DNA of 37,766 nucleotides from a virus: IMG/VR virus record IMGVR_UViG_3300021378_000070, positions 1-37,766 of that record; one strand, written 5' to 3'. A program made the translations under genes and the position numbers. Below are positions 7,663 through 16,874 of the stretch, one piece after another. A model generated the notes under the pieces. The model had not been told where the DNA came from, did no database searches, and saw only the letters and a program-made list of their open reading frames with translations. The stretch's first letter is position 1, and each line of letters opens with the position of its first letter.

Positions 7663-8120
7663 TTGTTAAGACCTAGAGAATAATGTGTTCTCCCATCGAC
7701 TTTAGATGCTGTCAATGATTTCCCTCTGTTACCTTCTACATTGTAAGTTACATGTACCCAACCTGAATCAGGGACACCGGGAGTATAAAATTCTAAAATT
7801 ACTTGATCGAAATCAGTATTCTTTTCAATCCATTTCGCAAGATCATAGTTAGATACACTATGTATTTCTATGTCTGCCGCTTGTCCTTTACAATGCTGTG
7901 ACTTAGCACTTCCACCTACTGCTGAATTAAGAGCAGATCCACGATATCCACTATTAATAATGACAGGTCCGTAATGATCTCTAACTTTTTGTAATACGTT
8001 TTCACATAATGCTTTTGCATTATCTAAATGTTCTTCAGGCATAGTGTTATCTAAACCCTGACGTATTGCTGTTTGACTTTTTTCAAACTCTGTTAATGTA
8101 AAATTCTTTGATAATCTCAT
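7659..8120 (-). CDS. M15-type zinc peptidase (D-Ala-D-Ala carboxypeptidase / endolysin-like)
   Basis: About 153 residues if translation begins at MRLSKNFTLTEFEKS. The zinc site of the M15A family is complete: SQHCKGQAADIEI gives H76 and D83, and WVHVTY gives H123. SGYRGSALN is the typical substrate-loop segment. Family members cut peptide cross-links in peptidoglycan, so this is either the lysis endolysin or a tail-associated wall hydrolase. Its position between fibre and Ig-repeat genes favours neither clearly. I prefer the ATG at 8120 because AAGGA lies 10 nt upstream; an in-frame ATG at 8150 overlaps the previous stop (TAATG) but lacks a ribosome-binding site. No signal peptide is seen, so lysis use would need a holin; a candidate is at 32834-33163. 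Confidence 0.85.
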   Translation of the reverse strand: MRLSKNFTLTEFEKSQTAIRQGLDNTMPEEHLDNAKALCENVLQKVRDHYGPVIINSGYRGSALNSAVGGSAKSQHCKGQAADIEIHSVSNYDLAKWIEKNTDFDQVILEFYTPGVPDSGWVHVTYNVEGNRGKSLTASKVDGRTHYSLGLNK

Positions 8121-8149
8121 CTGTTTCTTATCCTTAGAGATGCAAAACA

Positions 8150-11100
8150 TTATGCATATGTTGCGCCAACACTATACCATTGTGATGCACTGTGGGCTAC
8201 AAATTGAATCTGTCCCTTCGCTCCTATAACGATTGGGGCATTTGTTCCGTTCTCATCAATAGCATCGCCTGATGCAGGATATACTTTTAATAGATTAGAT
8301 CCTGATAAGTTTTTAACGTATATACATAAACCTGCCGCCGCCGGCATTAGTCTAACACCGTTGTTACTCACGTTTACTGTAACTGAAAATATATCTGCGT
8401 TTAATAATGCGGCTGCACCTGCTTGATCTGTACCAGAGGCTGTTTGTGTACTCACATCTTTAATAATGTGAGTCTGATTAGTTATATTACCGGATACTGT
8501 TAAACTAGTTAATGTACCAAGTGATGTTATGTTCGGTTGCGGTCCACCTGTAATATCTAATGCTAGTGCCGCACTACCTGCACTTGTCGCATATGTTGCA
8601 TTTGCTACTGTTCCAGAGATATTAGCGGCTACTACATTAGATAGTCCTCCACCGTCTCCGTTAAATAATCCTGTATTTGCTGTAAATGATTGTGCTGTGA
8701 CAATTCCATTAACACCTAACACTGTCATTGTACCAACAGATGTAATGTTTGGTTGTGCTGAAGTAGACACTGTACCTGCTGTAGTTGCTAATGCAACTGT
8801 ACCTGAAACATTTGCACCAGCAACTGCGTTTGCTGTTGTTGCTGTTGTTGCTAAAGTTGCTAAAGGAACTTCACTAACATTTGCACCTGCGATAGCAGAT
8901 AAATTTGCTCCGTCTCCAGATACATATGTAAAGACACCACCTGTGCCTGATACATTCCCTGCAGACACATTACCAGTGACTGATAATGATGACAATGAAC
9001 CGACACTAGTGATGTTTGGTTGACTTGCTGTTGTTACAGTACCAGCAGTTGTTGCTGATGTAGCACTTGTTGCTAATGATACTTCTCCTGAAACGTTAGC
9101 ACCTGCTACTGAATTTGCTACTTGTGCAAATGGAACTTCTCCACTTACATTAGCACCCGCTACTGCATTAGCAGTTGCGGCATTAGTAACTTCACCTGAG
9201 ACATTTGCACCAGCAACTGCGTTTGCTGTTGCGGCATTTGTTACTTCACCAGTTACATTTGCTCCAGCAATTGCTGATAATCCAGCACCTGAACCTTTAA
9301 ATGTTCCTGTACCTGCTGATATCTCAATGTTACCTGCGTTAGTAATAATATCTGAGTTAGTATTTAAAGTACCACCTAAGATTAATGAAGTTAAAGTACC
9401 AAGTGATGTTATGTTTGGTTGAGCATTAGTTACAAGACTTCCACCTAATGTTGTACCAGATACTTTACTAGCACCTATTAAGTTACCAGGGACATCTAAA
9501 TTTCCTGTTGTCTTGTTAAATGTAAATCCTGTGTTACCTGCATATGCACCGCTGTCATTAAAAATAATTTGTGTGTCTGCACCTTGTGTTGGTTGAACAG
9601 TTCCAGTGTTCCAAGTTAATGTACCTGCTCCATCTGTATGTAAGAATGCTCCACTAACACCACCAGTAATTGTTACATTACCTACTGGGCCTAAGTTAGA
9701 AGTACTGTTGAAGTTAATATTGTTATCGATTCCACCTGATACAGACATTGAGCCTGTTACTTCTACTTCTGTTCCTGTGTTTTTAACTATTAATACGTTT
9801 GCTGTTCCACCAGATGTAACTCTGAATGGTCCAGAAGCATCAAGTCTTGCTTCACTTGTACCGTTTTCGATATATGAACCTGTTGATACTGATATGTTTG
9901 TTAAGTTGGCTCCGTCTCCAGATACATATGTAAAGACACCACCTGCACCTAATACATTTCCACCTGTAATATTACCAGTTGCTGATACTACTCCAGTAGT
10001 ATTTAAATTTCCTGAGTCAGTATTACCTGTTACAGCAACAGATGTTAAAGTACCTGTAGATGTAATGTTTGGTTGTGCGGCAGTTTCAACTGTACCTGAT
10101 GTGTCTGCGTATGTTGCATTTGCTACAGTACCTGTAACGTTTGCTCCAGCAACTATATTAGCAGTTCCTGCAAATGCTACTTGACCACTTACATTTGCAC
10201 CTGCTACTGAATTTGCTACTTGTGCAAATGGAACTTCTCCTGTTACATTTGCTCCTGCTACTGCGTTAGCACTATCTGATGATACTGCATGTGTAGCATT
10301 TGCTACTGCACCTGAGACATTCGCTCCGGCAACACTATTTGCTGTGCCTGCAAAACTAACTTCACCTGATACATTTGCACCGGCTACTGAATTTGCTACT
10401 TGGGCAAAAGGTACTTCTCCGCTTACGTTAGCACCTGCTACAGCATTTGCTGTAGTTGCAAAACTTACTGCACCTGAGACATTTGCACCAGCAACTGCGT
10501 TTGCTGTTGCGGCATTAGTAACTTCACCTGAAACATTTGCTCCGGCTACTGCGTTAGCAGTTGTTGCGAATGATACTGCACCACTTACATTACTACCTGC
10601 GACTGCATTAGCAGTTGCGGCATTAGTAACTTCTCCACTTACATTAGCGCCGGCTACAGCATTTGCTGTAGTTGCGAATGGTACTGCGCCAGTTACATTA
10701 GCGCCTATGATGTTTGATAGTCCACCTGCATCACCAGTAAATAAACCAGTGTTTGCGGTGAATGCTACAGCAGTTACTGTTGACTGAACACCTAGTCCAG
10801 TTAGTGTACCTACTGTTGTTATGTTTGGTTGAGATGCAGTTACTAAAGAACCTTCTAAAGTTGCTCCTTTAACTGTACCTGAGTTAGCATATAGATTGCC
10901 TGCTACTATAGGACCTGCTGTAATCTGTCCTGTGCTTACATTTAGATTACCTGCTGTAATATTACCTGTTACTGATAGAGTATTAGATAATGATGCATTA
11001 TTACCAATAATATTACCATTACCAGATGATGCATTTGCTAATACATAACCGAAATCACCTGATACATTACCAATGATTGCGTTTCCTTGCACAGAATTTG

Positions 11101-11467
11101 ATACTATAACATCACTGATGTTTGCCACAGTGTTAGGCATATCAATATATAATGTTTGTGTAGAGTCTGTGATAGTTGCACTACCACCTGGAGATCCGTT
11201 TCCGGGTGCGTCTCTGCTTAATGATAGAGTAGTTGTAGTAAACTGTACGCAAGAGATGTTAGCACCTAATACTACGTTCCCTACTGGGGAGCCGTTCACT
11301 AAGTATACACCAGGACCTGCTGTTTTGTTAACTGATACTACTGCTTGATCGCCTAGTCCTGCAAATACTTCTGTAAAATTTAACTGAACTTTCTCAAATG
11401 CCGATCGTATAGCATCTGCATCTGGATCGTCTGGGAATGCTCCGAAGTCAATATTTCTTTGTGCCAT
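8150..11467 (-). CDS. Long repetitive tail fibre protein
   Basis: A 1105-residue protein. The N-terminal 100 residues (MAQRNIDFGAFPDDPDADAI, then FEKVQLNFTEVFAGL) form a distinct, probably virion-attaching, segment. The body is built of many copies of ANAVAGANVSGEV and related units, together with ITSVGTLTSLSVTGN and GGVFTYVSGDGANLS units, as in phage fibre shafts. The last 100 residues (IIKDVSTQTASGTDQAGAAA to the end) are non-repetitive and could be the receptor-binding or trimerisation tip. The repeats are dense at 9040-9260 and 10080-10700. AGGAAAG precedes the ATG and an AATAAATA late promoter lies 23 nt upstream. Its stop overlaps the upstream in-frame ATG of the peptidase gene. Repeat families are shared with the 34683-37292 fibre. 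Confidence 0.85.
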   Translation of the reverse strand: MAQRNIDFGAFPDDPDADAIRSAFEKVQLNFTEVFAGLGDQAVVSVNKTAGPGVYLVNGSPVGNVVLGANISCVQFTTTTLSLSRDAPGNGSPGGSATITDSTQTLYIDMPNTVANISDVIVSNSVQGNAIIGNVSGDFGYVLANASSGNGNIIGNNASLSNTLSVTGNITAGNLNVSTGQITAGPIVAGNLYANSGTVKGATLEGSLVTASQPNITTVGTLTGLGVQSTVTAVAFTANTGLFTGDAGGLSNIIGANVTGAVPFATTANAVAGANVSGEVTNAATANAVAGSNVSGAVSFATTANAVAGANVSGEVTNAATANAVAGANVSGAVSFATTANAVAGANVSGEVPFAQVANSVAGANVSGEVSFAGTANSVAGANVSGAVANATHAVSSDSANAVAGANVTGEVPFAQVANSVAGANVSGQVAFAGTANIVAGANVTGTVANATYADTSGTVETAAQPNITSTGTLTSVAVTGNTDSGNLNTTGVVSATGNITGGNVLGAGGVFTYVSGDGANLTNISVSTGSYIENGTSEARLDASGPFRVTSGGTANVLIVKNTGTEVEVTGSMSVSGGIDNNINFNSTSNLGPVGNVTITGGVSGAFLHTDGAGTLTWNTGTVQPTQGADTQIIFNDSGAYAGNTGFTFNKTTGNLDVPGNLIGASKVSGTTLGGSLVTNAQPNITSLGTLTSLILGGTLNTNSDIITNAGNIEISAGTGTFKGSGAGLSAIAGANVTGEVTNAATANAVAGANVSGEVTNAATANAVAGANVSGEVPFAQVANSVAGANVSGEVSLATSATSATTAGTVTTASQPNITSVGSLSSLSVTGNVSAGNVSGTGGVFTYVSGDGANLSAIAGANVSEVPLATLATTATTANAVAGANVSGTVALATTAGTVSTSAQPNITSVGTMTVLGVNGIVTAQSFTANTGLFNGDGGGLSNVVAANISGTVANATYATSAGSAALALDITGGPQPNITSLGTLTSLTVSGNITNQTHIIKDVSTQTASGTDQAGAAALLNADIFSVTVNVSNNGVRLMPAAAGLCIYVKNLSGSNLLKVYPASGDAIDENGTNAPIVIGAKGQIQFVAHSASQWYSVGATYA

Positions 11468-11489
11468 AGCAATTCTTTCCTAATATTAG

Positions 11490-11497
11490 TATTTATT
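11490..11497 (-). promoter_or_regulatory. Late promoter AATAAATA for the fibre-peptidase-Ig operon
   Basis: Minus-strand AATAAATA, 22 nt before the fibre ATG. It predicts a leader of about 17 nt with AGGAAAG. It sits just downstream of the terminator closing the previous transcription unit. Confidence 0.6.
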
Positions 11498-11520
11498 CTT
11501 TTTAAAACTTAATCAGCAGA

Positions 11521-11550
11521 TAAAAAAATACCCGACTAAGCCGGGTATTT
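11521..11550 (-). terminator. Rho-independent terminator after the repeat-rich 1226-residue gene
   Basis: A 9-bp perfect stem (11526-11534 with 11542-11550, AAATACCCG/CGGGTATTT) and a 7-nt loop are followed on the minus strand by a run of T. It lies 25 nt after the stop of the 11575-15255 gene and before the fibre promoter. Confidence 0.85.
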
Positions 11551-11574
11551 AAACGGGTATAACGTTTTCTGTTA

Positions 11575-14500
11575 TTATTTGATGCTATCTAATTTGTTTA
11601 AAATAGTTGCAAAACCATCTGATGACATTACAGAACCTTCTTTAACTACGTCAGCACCATTGTATCCCATTCTGTCTTCTTGACCAGCAATAACTGGGAT
11701 AGTAGTTTGACCTGTTGATTTCTGTTTGTTAAGTCCACCAGAGATTACTTTAGTCATAAAGTCAATATCTTGTTCAAATGAAGTATCGGTGCCGTTTTTA
11801 CCTGCATCGTTAGCCCATTCATCAAGTTTTTCTTCTTTATCTTCTTTTTCTGCTACAGTGAATTCTCTTTGATCATCAGTTTGTACTTCTGTGATTTCTT
11901 CGTTCTCACCGTCGTTTACTGAGTCCTTAGGAGCATCCTCTGCGCCTTCTTTCGTTAAGAGTCTCTCATCATCATGTTGTGATAACGGCTGAGTAGGTTC
12001 TTCTGAAGACTCTGCTCCTACTTCTGCTAGTAAGTCTAAAGTTTTAAGATTTTCTTCTAAAGATACATGTCTGTCTTCTTTATCTCTCTTACCAAACTTG
12101 CCATATGAATCATCTCTACGATCTTTCATACTTTGTTTCTTATCAGACTCTTTTCCAGTTCTCATTCCTAATGACTCGTCTTCTTTGTCATCATAGCCTT
12201 GATCTTCTTCCATGTGATGTCTATCTTTATAGTCATCATATTCTAAATCTTTAACAACATCTTCTCCATCTCTTTTTGAATGCTTACGACCGTCGTAATG
12301 TGCATCACGTGCAACTTCTCTTCCTGCACGTTCTGCATGATCGTCTCTTTCAGCATCAGATTCTTCGTCAATGCCTTTCTTAGCAACTGTAGATGCGTCC
12401 CAATCATACTTGTCATATGTTCCTGCATCTTTTTCTTGTTCTTTGATGTCTCTATGTTCTTCGTCACGTTTGCCGAACTTTCCATATGAATCATCTCTAC
12501 GGTCTTTCATAGATTGTTTTTTACTTGATTCTTTGCCAGTACGCATTCCTAATGACTCGTCTTCTTTGTCATCATAGCCCTGACTCATTTCATCAATCAT
12601 GTTCATCATTTCTTCTAATGATTTTTCTCTATGCTCTGAATCTCTTTTACCAAACTTTCCGTAAGAGTCATCTCTACGTGCTTTGTCTGATTGTTTGTGA
12701 TCTGATTCTTTACCAGTTCTCATACCTAAAGATTCGTCTTCTTTGTCATCATAGCCTTGATCTTCATGCATATCGTCTGCTTGAGGTTTAACATCGTGGT
12801 CATCTTCATACTCTTTGATGTCTCTATGTTCTTCATCTCTCTTACCGAATTTTCCGTAAGAGTCATCTCTACGATCTTTCATGGATTGTTTCTTATCAGA
12901 CTCTTTTCCTGTACGCATACCTAAAGATTCATCTTCTTTGTCATCATAGCCTTGGTCTTCAGAAAACTTGAGAGGTTTCTCAGAATCGTCACCTCTTTCT
13001 TTGTCTCCTCTGCCACCAAGAGCACCATGATTATACCCATGTGATTTGTCATTCATGCCATAGTTGTCATGTTTTTCATCATCTTGGTCAAAGTCTTTGT
13101 TGATATCAACGTCTTCTTTAGAGATGTCTCTGTGTTCTTCATCTCTCTTACCGAATTTACCGTAAGAGTCATCTCTGCGATCTTTCATTGATTGATGCTT
13201 GCCTGATTCTTTACCAGTTCTCATGCCTAATGACTCGTCTTCTTTGTCATCATAACCTTGATCTTCATATGCTTTGTCGCCACATGCTTCGTCCATGTCA
13301 TCTACTTGTACTGCGATTTCATCATCTGAACCGCAAGATCCAGGTGCTTCTACTTCGTCTTCAAAGTCGCCGTTACCCATATCGACAATACCCATTAATT
13401 TGAGCATGTCATCGTGTGAACTCATTGGTTCTTCACTTTGATCTGGTTGACCATAGAATGATACGTCTGCTACTTCACCAGGTGCATCTAAAACTTCTGC
13501 ATCACCATAGTTACCTAATCCAACATCTTTAACAAATTTAATTAACTTGTCTGCTTCTGCATCTGTTGCATTAACACTAACTCTGTCTGGTTGATTTTGT
13601 TCTCCTTGAGTGATAGACATTGTATAGCCTTCATCAAGTTTTCTTTTGTTTGATTTTTTACCTTCATTCAAATGGGATTGTAAACCTTTTTCTAAAGATT
13701 CAAATGTCCACTCATCTTCTTCTAAGTATGCATCTTCTGTAGTTTTTGTGAATTCTTTTCCACCTACTTCAAACTTATCACCTGTATGTGCTTTTGCAAG
13801 TGCGCCTGAGAATGCGTTACCTTCTTCAAATTCGTCTTCATCAATGCCTTTCTTAGCAACTGTTTGTGCGTCCCAATCATATTTGTCATATGCACCGTCA
13901 TCATCTGCACCAACGTTTCCGTCTGGAGAAGATTCTGCTTCGCCCATTGCACCGTATGATGCCATAGTGTCTACGACTTCTGCTTCAGGCTCCTCTTGAA
14001 CCATTCCTGTAATTGGTGCTTGTCTAATACCCATGCCTTCTGCATCAGCACTGAAACCATCATTAGCATCTTCATAAGCATTCTTCATACCACATGCTTC
14101 ATCAAGACCTGTCTTGTAGCCCTCGTGGTATGCTCTAGCACCTTCAGAACCTGCATCATGTGGACATGCATAAGATCCTTTACATAAACCATGAGATTTA
14201 CCCATGTGCTTCGCGGCTTTCAGAATGTGTTCTGCGCCTTCTTTTAAGTTTGTTTTAGTATTTTTAATCATAATATTAAGTTCTTGTTTATTGCATTTAG
14301 GATGCAGTTGTTGTATTTGTGATGTAGATAAGCCTTCTGAACACATAGATTTCACTTTAGAAATACTAGGTAGTTTACTAGATTTGCTTACCTTACCCTT
14401 AGCCTTTTCTTTTACAAGTTGAGGAGTATCAGAATCATTGGCTGCCAAAGCGGCGTTTGCCGCGGCGTTGCCTTTTTCATCGTTAGTTGAATTTGGAGAC

Positions 14501-15255
14501 CCATCGTCTGCTGGATATTGAGCACCTTCTTTTACTTTACCTGAAATTACACTTTGAGTATTAGATCCATTGTCGCCCATCTTTGGTGTGATTTCTGGAA
14601 GTTTAATTGCTTCTTTTATTTTTGATGAACGTTGTGTATCATATGAAAGTGGAGATTGTCCACCATATGAACCAGATCCGTCACTTTCTCTCATGTTACC
14701 ACCTGATATAGGTGATGTTAAATCCATTGAAGATTCAGGAGGAGTATCAGTTTCTTTCATCTTACTAAATGTTTTAGCAAGGTTTGCTCTTTTTTCTGTT
14801 TTAGCATTAAACTTGTCTTTGTTTGCTAGTACATGTTTTGCGAATGCTGATGTAGACATTCCTGCTCTTTCTGCTTGTGCTTTAAAAGCACCTGGCTTCT
14901 TAACTGCTTTATCAATCCAATCTTCGGCTTCTTGTATTTCTTCTTCACCAATAGTTAATTCGCCTTTAGCCATTGCTTGTTGCATTTGTTGAGCAACTTG
15001 TGGATTCGATACAGAACCGATTGCTTGACCATCTTTGTGAATTTCTTGTGCACCAGGCTTTGCTGGCTCTAATGATAGTTCTTCAAAGACATTCTTTAAT
15101 GAGGGAAGTTTTAATTCATTTGATACTGGCTCAGCAACTTCTGCTGATTCAGTTAACATATTACTAGGTCGAGTTTTCTTTTTCTCATCTAATAATTTGT
15201 TGTCTTCTTTTTCAGTGACTTTATCAAATTGTGTTAAGATGTCTTTAAAATCCAT
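11575..15255 (-). CDS. Large charged protein with five tandem-type repeats, probably structural
   Basis: A protein of 1226 residues starting MDFKDILTQFDKVTEKEDNK, a start supported by AAGGA 7 nt upstream of the ATG at 15255; a longer in-frame start at 15309 would overlap the previous gene. The N-terminal region holds helical segments (for example IGEEEIQEAEDWIDKAVKK, then GMSTSAFAKHVLANKDKFNA). The C-terminal half has five copies of a unit of about 48 residues containing QGYDDKEDESLGMRTGKES and then RRDDSYGKFGKRDEEHRDI. A second element, YDKYDWDA.TVAKKGIDE, occurs twice. Composition is dominated by Asp, Glu, Lys, Arg and Ser with few hydrophobics, suggesting disorder. It lies two genes downstream of small terminase, so a head-internal or scaffold role is conceivable but unproven. 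Confidence 0.7.
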   Translation of the reverse strand: MDFKDILTQFDKVTEKEDNKLLDEKKKTRPSNMLTESAEVAEPVSNELKLPSLKNVFEELSLEPAKPGAQEIHKDGQAIGSVSNPQVAQQMQQAMAKGELTIGEEEIQEAEDWIDKAVKKPGAFKAQAERAGMSTSAFAKHVLANKDKFNAKTEKRANLAKTFSKMKETDTPPESSMDLTSPISGGNMRESDGSGSYGGQSPLSYDTQRSSKIKEAIKLPEITPKMGDNGSNTQSVISGKVKEGAQYPADDGSPNSTNDEKGNAAANAALAANDSDTPQLVKEKAKGKVSKSSKLPSISKVKSMCSEGLSTSQIQQLHPKCNKQELNIMIKNTKTNLKEGAEHILKAAKHMGKSHGLCKGSYACPHDAGSEGARAYHEGYKTGLDEACGMKNAYEDANDGFSADAEGMGIRQAPITGMVQEEPEAEVVDTMASYGAMGEAESSPDGNVGADDDGAYDKYDWDAQTVAKKGIDEDEFEEGNAFSGALAKAHTGDKFEVGGKEFTKTTEDAYLEEDEWTFESLEKGLQSHLNEGKKSNKRKLDEGYTMSITQGEQNQPDRVSVNATDAEADKLIKFVKDVGLGNYGDAEVLDAPGEVADVSFYGQPDQSEEPMSSHDDMLKLMGIVDMGNGDFEDEVEAPGSCGSDDEIAVQVDDMDEACGDKAYEDQGYDDKEDESLGMRTGKESGKHQSMKDRRDDSYGKFGKRDEEHRDISKEDVDINKDFDQDDEKHDNYGMNDKSHGYNHGALGGRGDKERGDDSEKPLKFSEDQGYDDKEDESLGMRTGKESDKKQSMKDRRDDSYGKFGKRDEEHRDIKEYEDDHDVKPQADDMHEDQGYDDKEDESLGMRTGKESDHKQSDKARRDDSYGKFGKRDSEHREKSLEEMMNMIDEMSQGYDDKEDESLGMRTGKESSKKQSMKDRRDDSYGKFGKRDEEHRDIKEQEKDAGTYDKYDWDASTVAKKGIDEESDAERDDHAERAGREVARDAHYDGRKHSKRDGEDVVKDLEYDDYKDRHHMEEDQGYDDKEDESLGMRTGKESDKKQSMKDRRDDSYGKFGKRDKEDRHVSLEENLKTLDLLAEVGAESSEEPTQPLSQHDDERLLTKEGAEDAPKDSVNDGENEEITEVQTDDQREFTVAEKEDKEEKLDEWANDAGKNGTDTSFEQDIDFMTKVISGGLNKQKSTGQTTIPVIAGQEDRMGYNGADVVKEGSVMSSDGFATILNKLDSIK
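12064..13266 (-). repeat. Five near-identical ~143-nt coding repeats
   Basis: The copies lie at about 13266-13123, 12960-12818, 12765-12624, 12585-12444 and 12207-12064. Each encodes QGYDDKEDESLGMRTGKES followed by a spacer and RRDDSYGKFGKRD. Protein identity is much higher than that of the spacers between copies. Synonymous differences at third positions show that the copies are not all recent duplicates. Confidence 0.85.
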
Positions 15256-15265
15256 AATATAATCC

Positions 15266-15892
15266 TTAATACCCTGCTGAAGTTTCAGGCTTAGGGCCTC
15301 TTTTAACATCAGTCATAGGACTTTTTTGACCTTTAATTGAGTCATCAGTCCAAGGCTTCCAAGGATCAAATGAATCTTTAGTGTTCTTTTGATCAGCAGG
15401 CAAACCTACTTTACCAACGTTCTTATATTCTGCATGTTTGTGTATGCTATCTAAATACTTATCACCATATTCTTTGCTGGCTTCTTTTCCATTGTCATTC
15501 ATTTCTTCATGTTGTAACAAAGGAGTATCTTTCATTTCATTTTCATATCCAACCATTTCGTTGTCAATGCTGTCATCAAATGCACTATTAACCATTCTTA
15601 CATAGTTAATGTTATGTCCTAATAGTTGTGCTAGTTGTTGAACCATCGGCTCAGTTACGGGATAAGCAAATTGACATTTAAATATATGTACTGGTTCGTT
15701 TGAAAGATTGGGGAAACCATATGGTGATTTCATAATCGGTGTTGATGTTGGGCCTTTGATTTCTTTAGGCTCAAACTTGTTTAAGTTATGTTTGAATAAC
15801 TCTAAGAAATTTTTGCTACAGTCACCAGCAACTTTGATTGTACAATCATAAGTATGAACCGATTCTGCAATGTAATGTTTTAAACTTTTCAT
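15266..15892 (-). CDS. Conserved marine-phage protein, function unknown (head region)
   Basis: About 208 residues starting MKSLKHYIAESVHTYDCTIK. I chose the ATG at 15892 because a GATAAATA late promoter lies only 23 nt upstream, so the longer reading frame to 15943 would begin outside the transcript and overlap gp16. Residues 1-110 look like a compact domain (VHIFKCQFAYPVTEPMVQQL, then AQLLGHNINYVRMVN). The second half is polar and charged and ends in KRGPKPETSAGY. I recall similar proteins near packaging and head genes in T4-like marine phages, but have no function to offer. The downstream 1226-residue gene begins 10 nt after the stop, so the two are probably co-expressed. Confidence 0.65.
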   Translation of the reverse strand: MKSLKHYIAESVHTYDCTIKVAGDCSKNFLELFKHNLNKFEPKEIKGPTSTPIMKSPYGFPNLSNEPVHIFKCQFAYPVTEPMVQQLAQLLGHNINYVRMVNSAFDDSIDNEMVGYENEMKDTPLLQHEEMNDNGKEASKEYGDKYLDSIHKHAEYKNVGKVGLPADQKNTKDSFDPWKPWTDDSIKGQKSPMTDVKRGPKPETSAGY

Positions 15893-15914
15893 ATTGTATA
15901 GTTCCCGTATAATA

Positions 15915-15922
15915 TATTTATC
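15915..15922 (-). promoter_or_regulatory. Late promoter GATAAATA
   Basis: Minus-strand GATAAATA overlapping the stop codon of gp16 and 23 nt before the ATG at 15892. The predicted leader is about 17 nt and includes GGGAA. It decides the start of the 15266-15892 gene. Confidence 0.6.
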
Positions 15923-16406
15923 ATTCCTCTGTGTTTTTCCCACTTAAAACTCGTAGTAATTCGTTGCGATCTAAGTTTTGAGCACCATCACCTAAAGGAA
16001 TATTATCAATCTTCTCGTCTTGTTTTGCTTGACGTTGATCTAATGTTGCTTTCTTTAACTGTAGATCAATCATCTTTAATTTTTTGTTTAACTTTGCTGT
16101 CTTAGCGGTTATAGCATGATTTAACATATTACTAGCAACACTAAAGATATCACCACTAAAACGAGAATCAACTTGCATACCCAAGTCCATCAAATCTTGG
16201 AAACTTGTCTCTGCTTTTTGGCTCAGTTCATCCATCTCTCTATCAGATGCTTCTAGTCCTCTGACTGTAGGTAAAGCAGTTTCAATCTTTTCTAAATTAC
16301 TTAATGCTTCTTTAGTAACTTCTTGTGCTACACCTGGAATAGGCTCATTCAGTTCGTTTTCATCACTGGATGCGATATCAAATAATTCTTCAAGTTTCTT
16401 TGTCAT
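15921..16406 (-). CDS. 16: Terminase small subunit gp16
   Basis: A 161-residue protein matching T4-like cyanophage gp16 in layout: MTKKLEELFDIASSDENE, then ALPTVRGLEASDREMDELSQ, MDLGMQVDSRFSGDIFSVAS, and a long helical segment with AKTAKLNKKLKMIDLQLKKA (about residues 112-131), ending in RNELLRVLSG. The subunit recognises phage DNA and regulates the gp17 motor during packaging. The long helices are expected for the coiled-coil oligomerisation core. gp17 is not adjacent, unlike in T4. No Shine-Dalgarno sequence is present; ACTAAATA sits exactly 5 nt before the ATG, so the mRNA may be leaderless. Confidence 0.85.
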   Translation of the reverse strand: MTKKLEELFDIASSDENELNEPIPGVAQEVTKEALSNLEKIETALPTVRGLEASDREMDELSQKAETSFQDLMDLGMQVDSRFSGDIFSVASNMLNHAITAKTAKLNKKLKMIDLQLKKATLDQRQAKQDEKIDNIPLGDGAQNLDRNELLRVLSGKNTEE

Positions 16407-16411
16407 ATATC

Positions 16412-16419
16412 TATTTAGT
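16412..16419 (-). promoter_or_regulatory. Late-promoter-like ACTAAATA abutting gp16 start
   Basis: Minus-strand ACTAAATA, then 5 nt (GATAT), then the gp16 ATG. With T4 geometry (element at -13 to -6) the transcript would begin at the A of the ATG. It overlaps the end of gp4. Confidence 0.5.
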
Positions 16420-16865
16420 TACTTTCTACTTCCGTTATAGAAAAGATCGTCTTCTGTAACTACTCTAAATTTAATACCTTGTGCTTTGCAAAATGCTTTT
16501 GCTGAATGCCATTTAGCATGATTGATTGCAATGACTGCTTGTTGTCTTGCATTTTTAACTTTTTCTGTTATAATACTTTCTGCTTTAGGTTTAATTTCTA
16601 TTAATTCTGCTTTAGTTACACCAAACTTATCTTGGTAAACAATAAAAAAGTCTGGTATATAATTAGTACGTTTGCCTTTAAAAGGATGCATATAAGGGAT
16701 AACTATTGATTCACTTGCCCATTTGATTATCTTGTCATTTGTATCACAAAAAATCATAAATGTAAGTTCCCAACCAGATCGATATTTAGGCTTGCCTTTA
16801 CCTACATACTTGTGTTGATTTTTTACAGTATAGATACCCTGTGCGTATTTTTTTCTACGAGGCAT
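16419..16865 (-). CDS. 4: Head completion protein gp4 (PD-(D/E)xK nuclease-like fold)
   Basis: A 148-residue protein, the same size as T4 gp4 (about 150). Visible features are the basic N-terminus (MPRRKKYAQGIYTVKNQHKY), RSGWELTF with E33, NYIPDFFIVY with D72, and ELIEIKPKAE with E90 and K92. Together these give the E...PDF...ExK pattern of TnsA-like nucleases, to which gp4 is distantly related. In T4 gp4 works with gp50 and gp65 to finish DNA-filled heads so that tails can attach. The gene starts 9 nt after the preceding stop with AAGG upstream. Assignment is by motif pattern and length. Confidence 0.85.
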   Translation of the reverse strand: MPRRKKYAQGIYTVKNQHKYVGKGKPKYRSGWELTFMIFCDTNDKIIKWASESIVIPYMHPFKGKRTNYIPDFFIVYQDKFGVTKAELIEIKPKAESIITEKVKNARQQAVIAINHAKWHSAKAFCKAQGIKFRVVTEDDLFYNGSRK

Positions 16866-16874
16866 TGATTAACC

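Noticed and set aside
9040-10700. CRISPR-like periodic repeats
   Set aside because: The periodicity lies in frame within the fibre coding sequence and copies vary at third codon positions, so these are protein repeats.
8529-10787. Several plus-strand open frames opposite the long fibre gene
   Set aside because: They are antisense to a repetitive coding sequence, rich in Pro/Ala/Val as expected for the reverse complement of Gly/Asn/Ala repeats, and lack ribosome-binding sites.
12243-14992. Open frames on both strands within the 1226-residue repeat gene
   Set aside because: They mirror the internal repeats in other frames; no start signals and no recognisable protein features.
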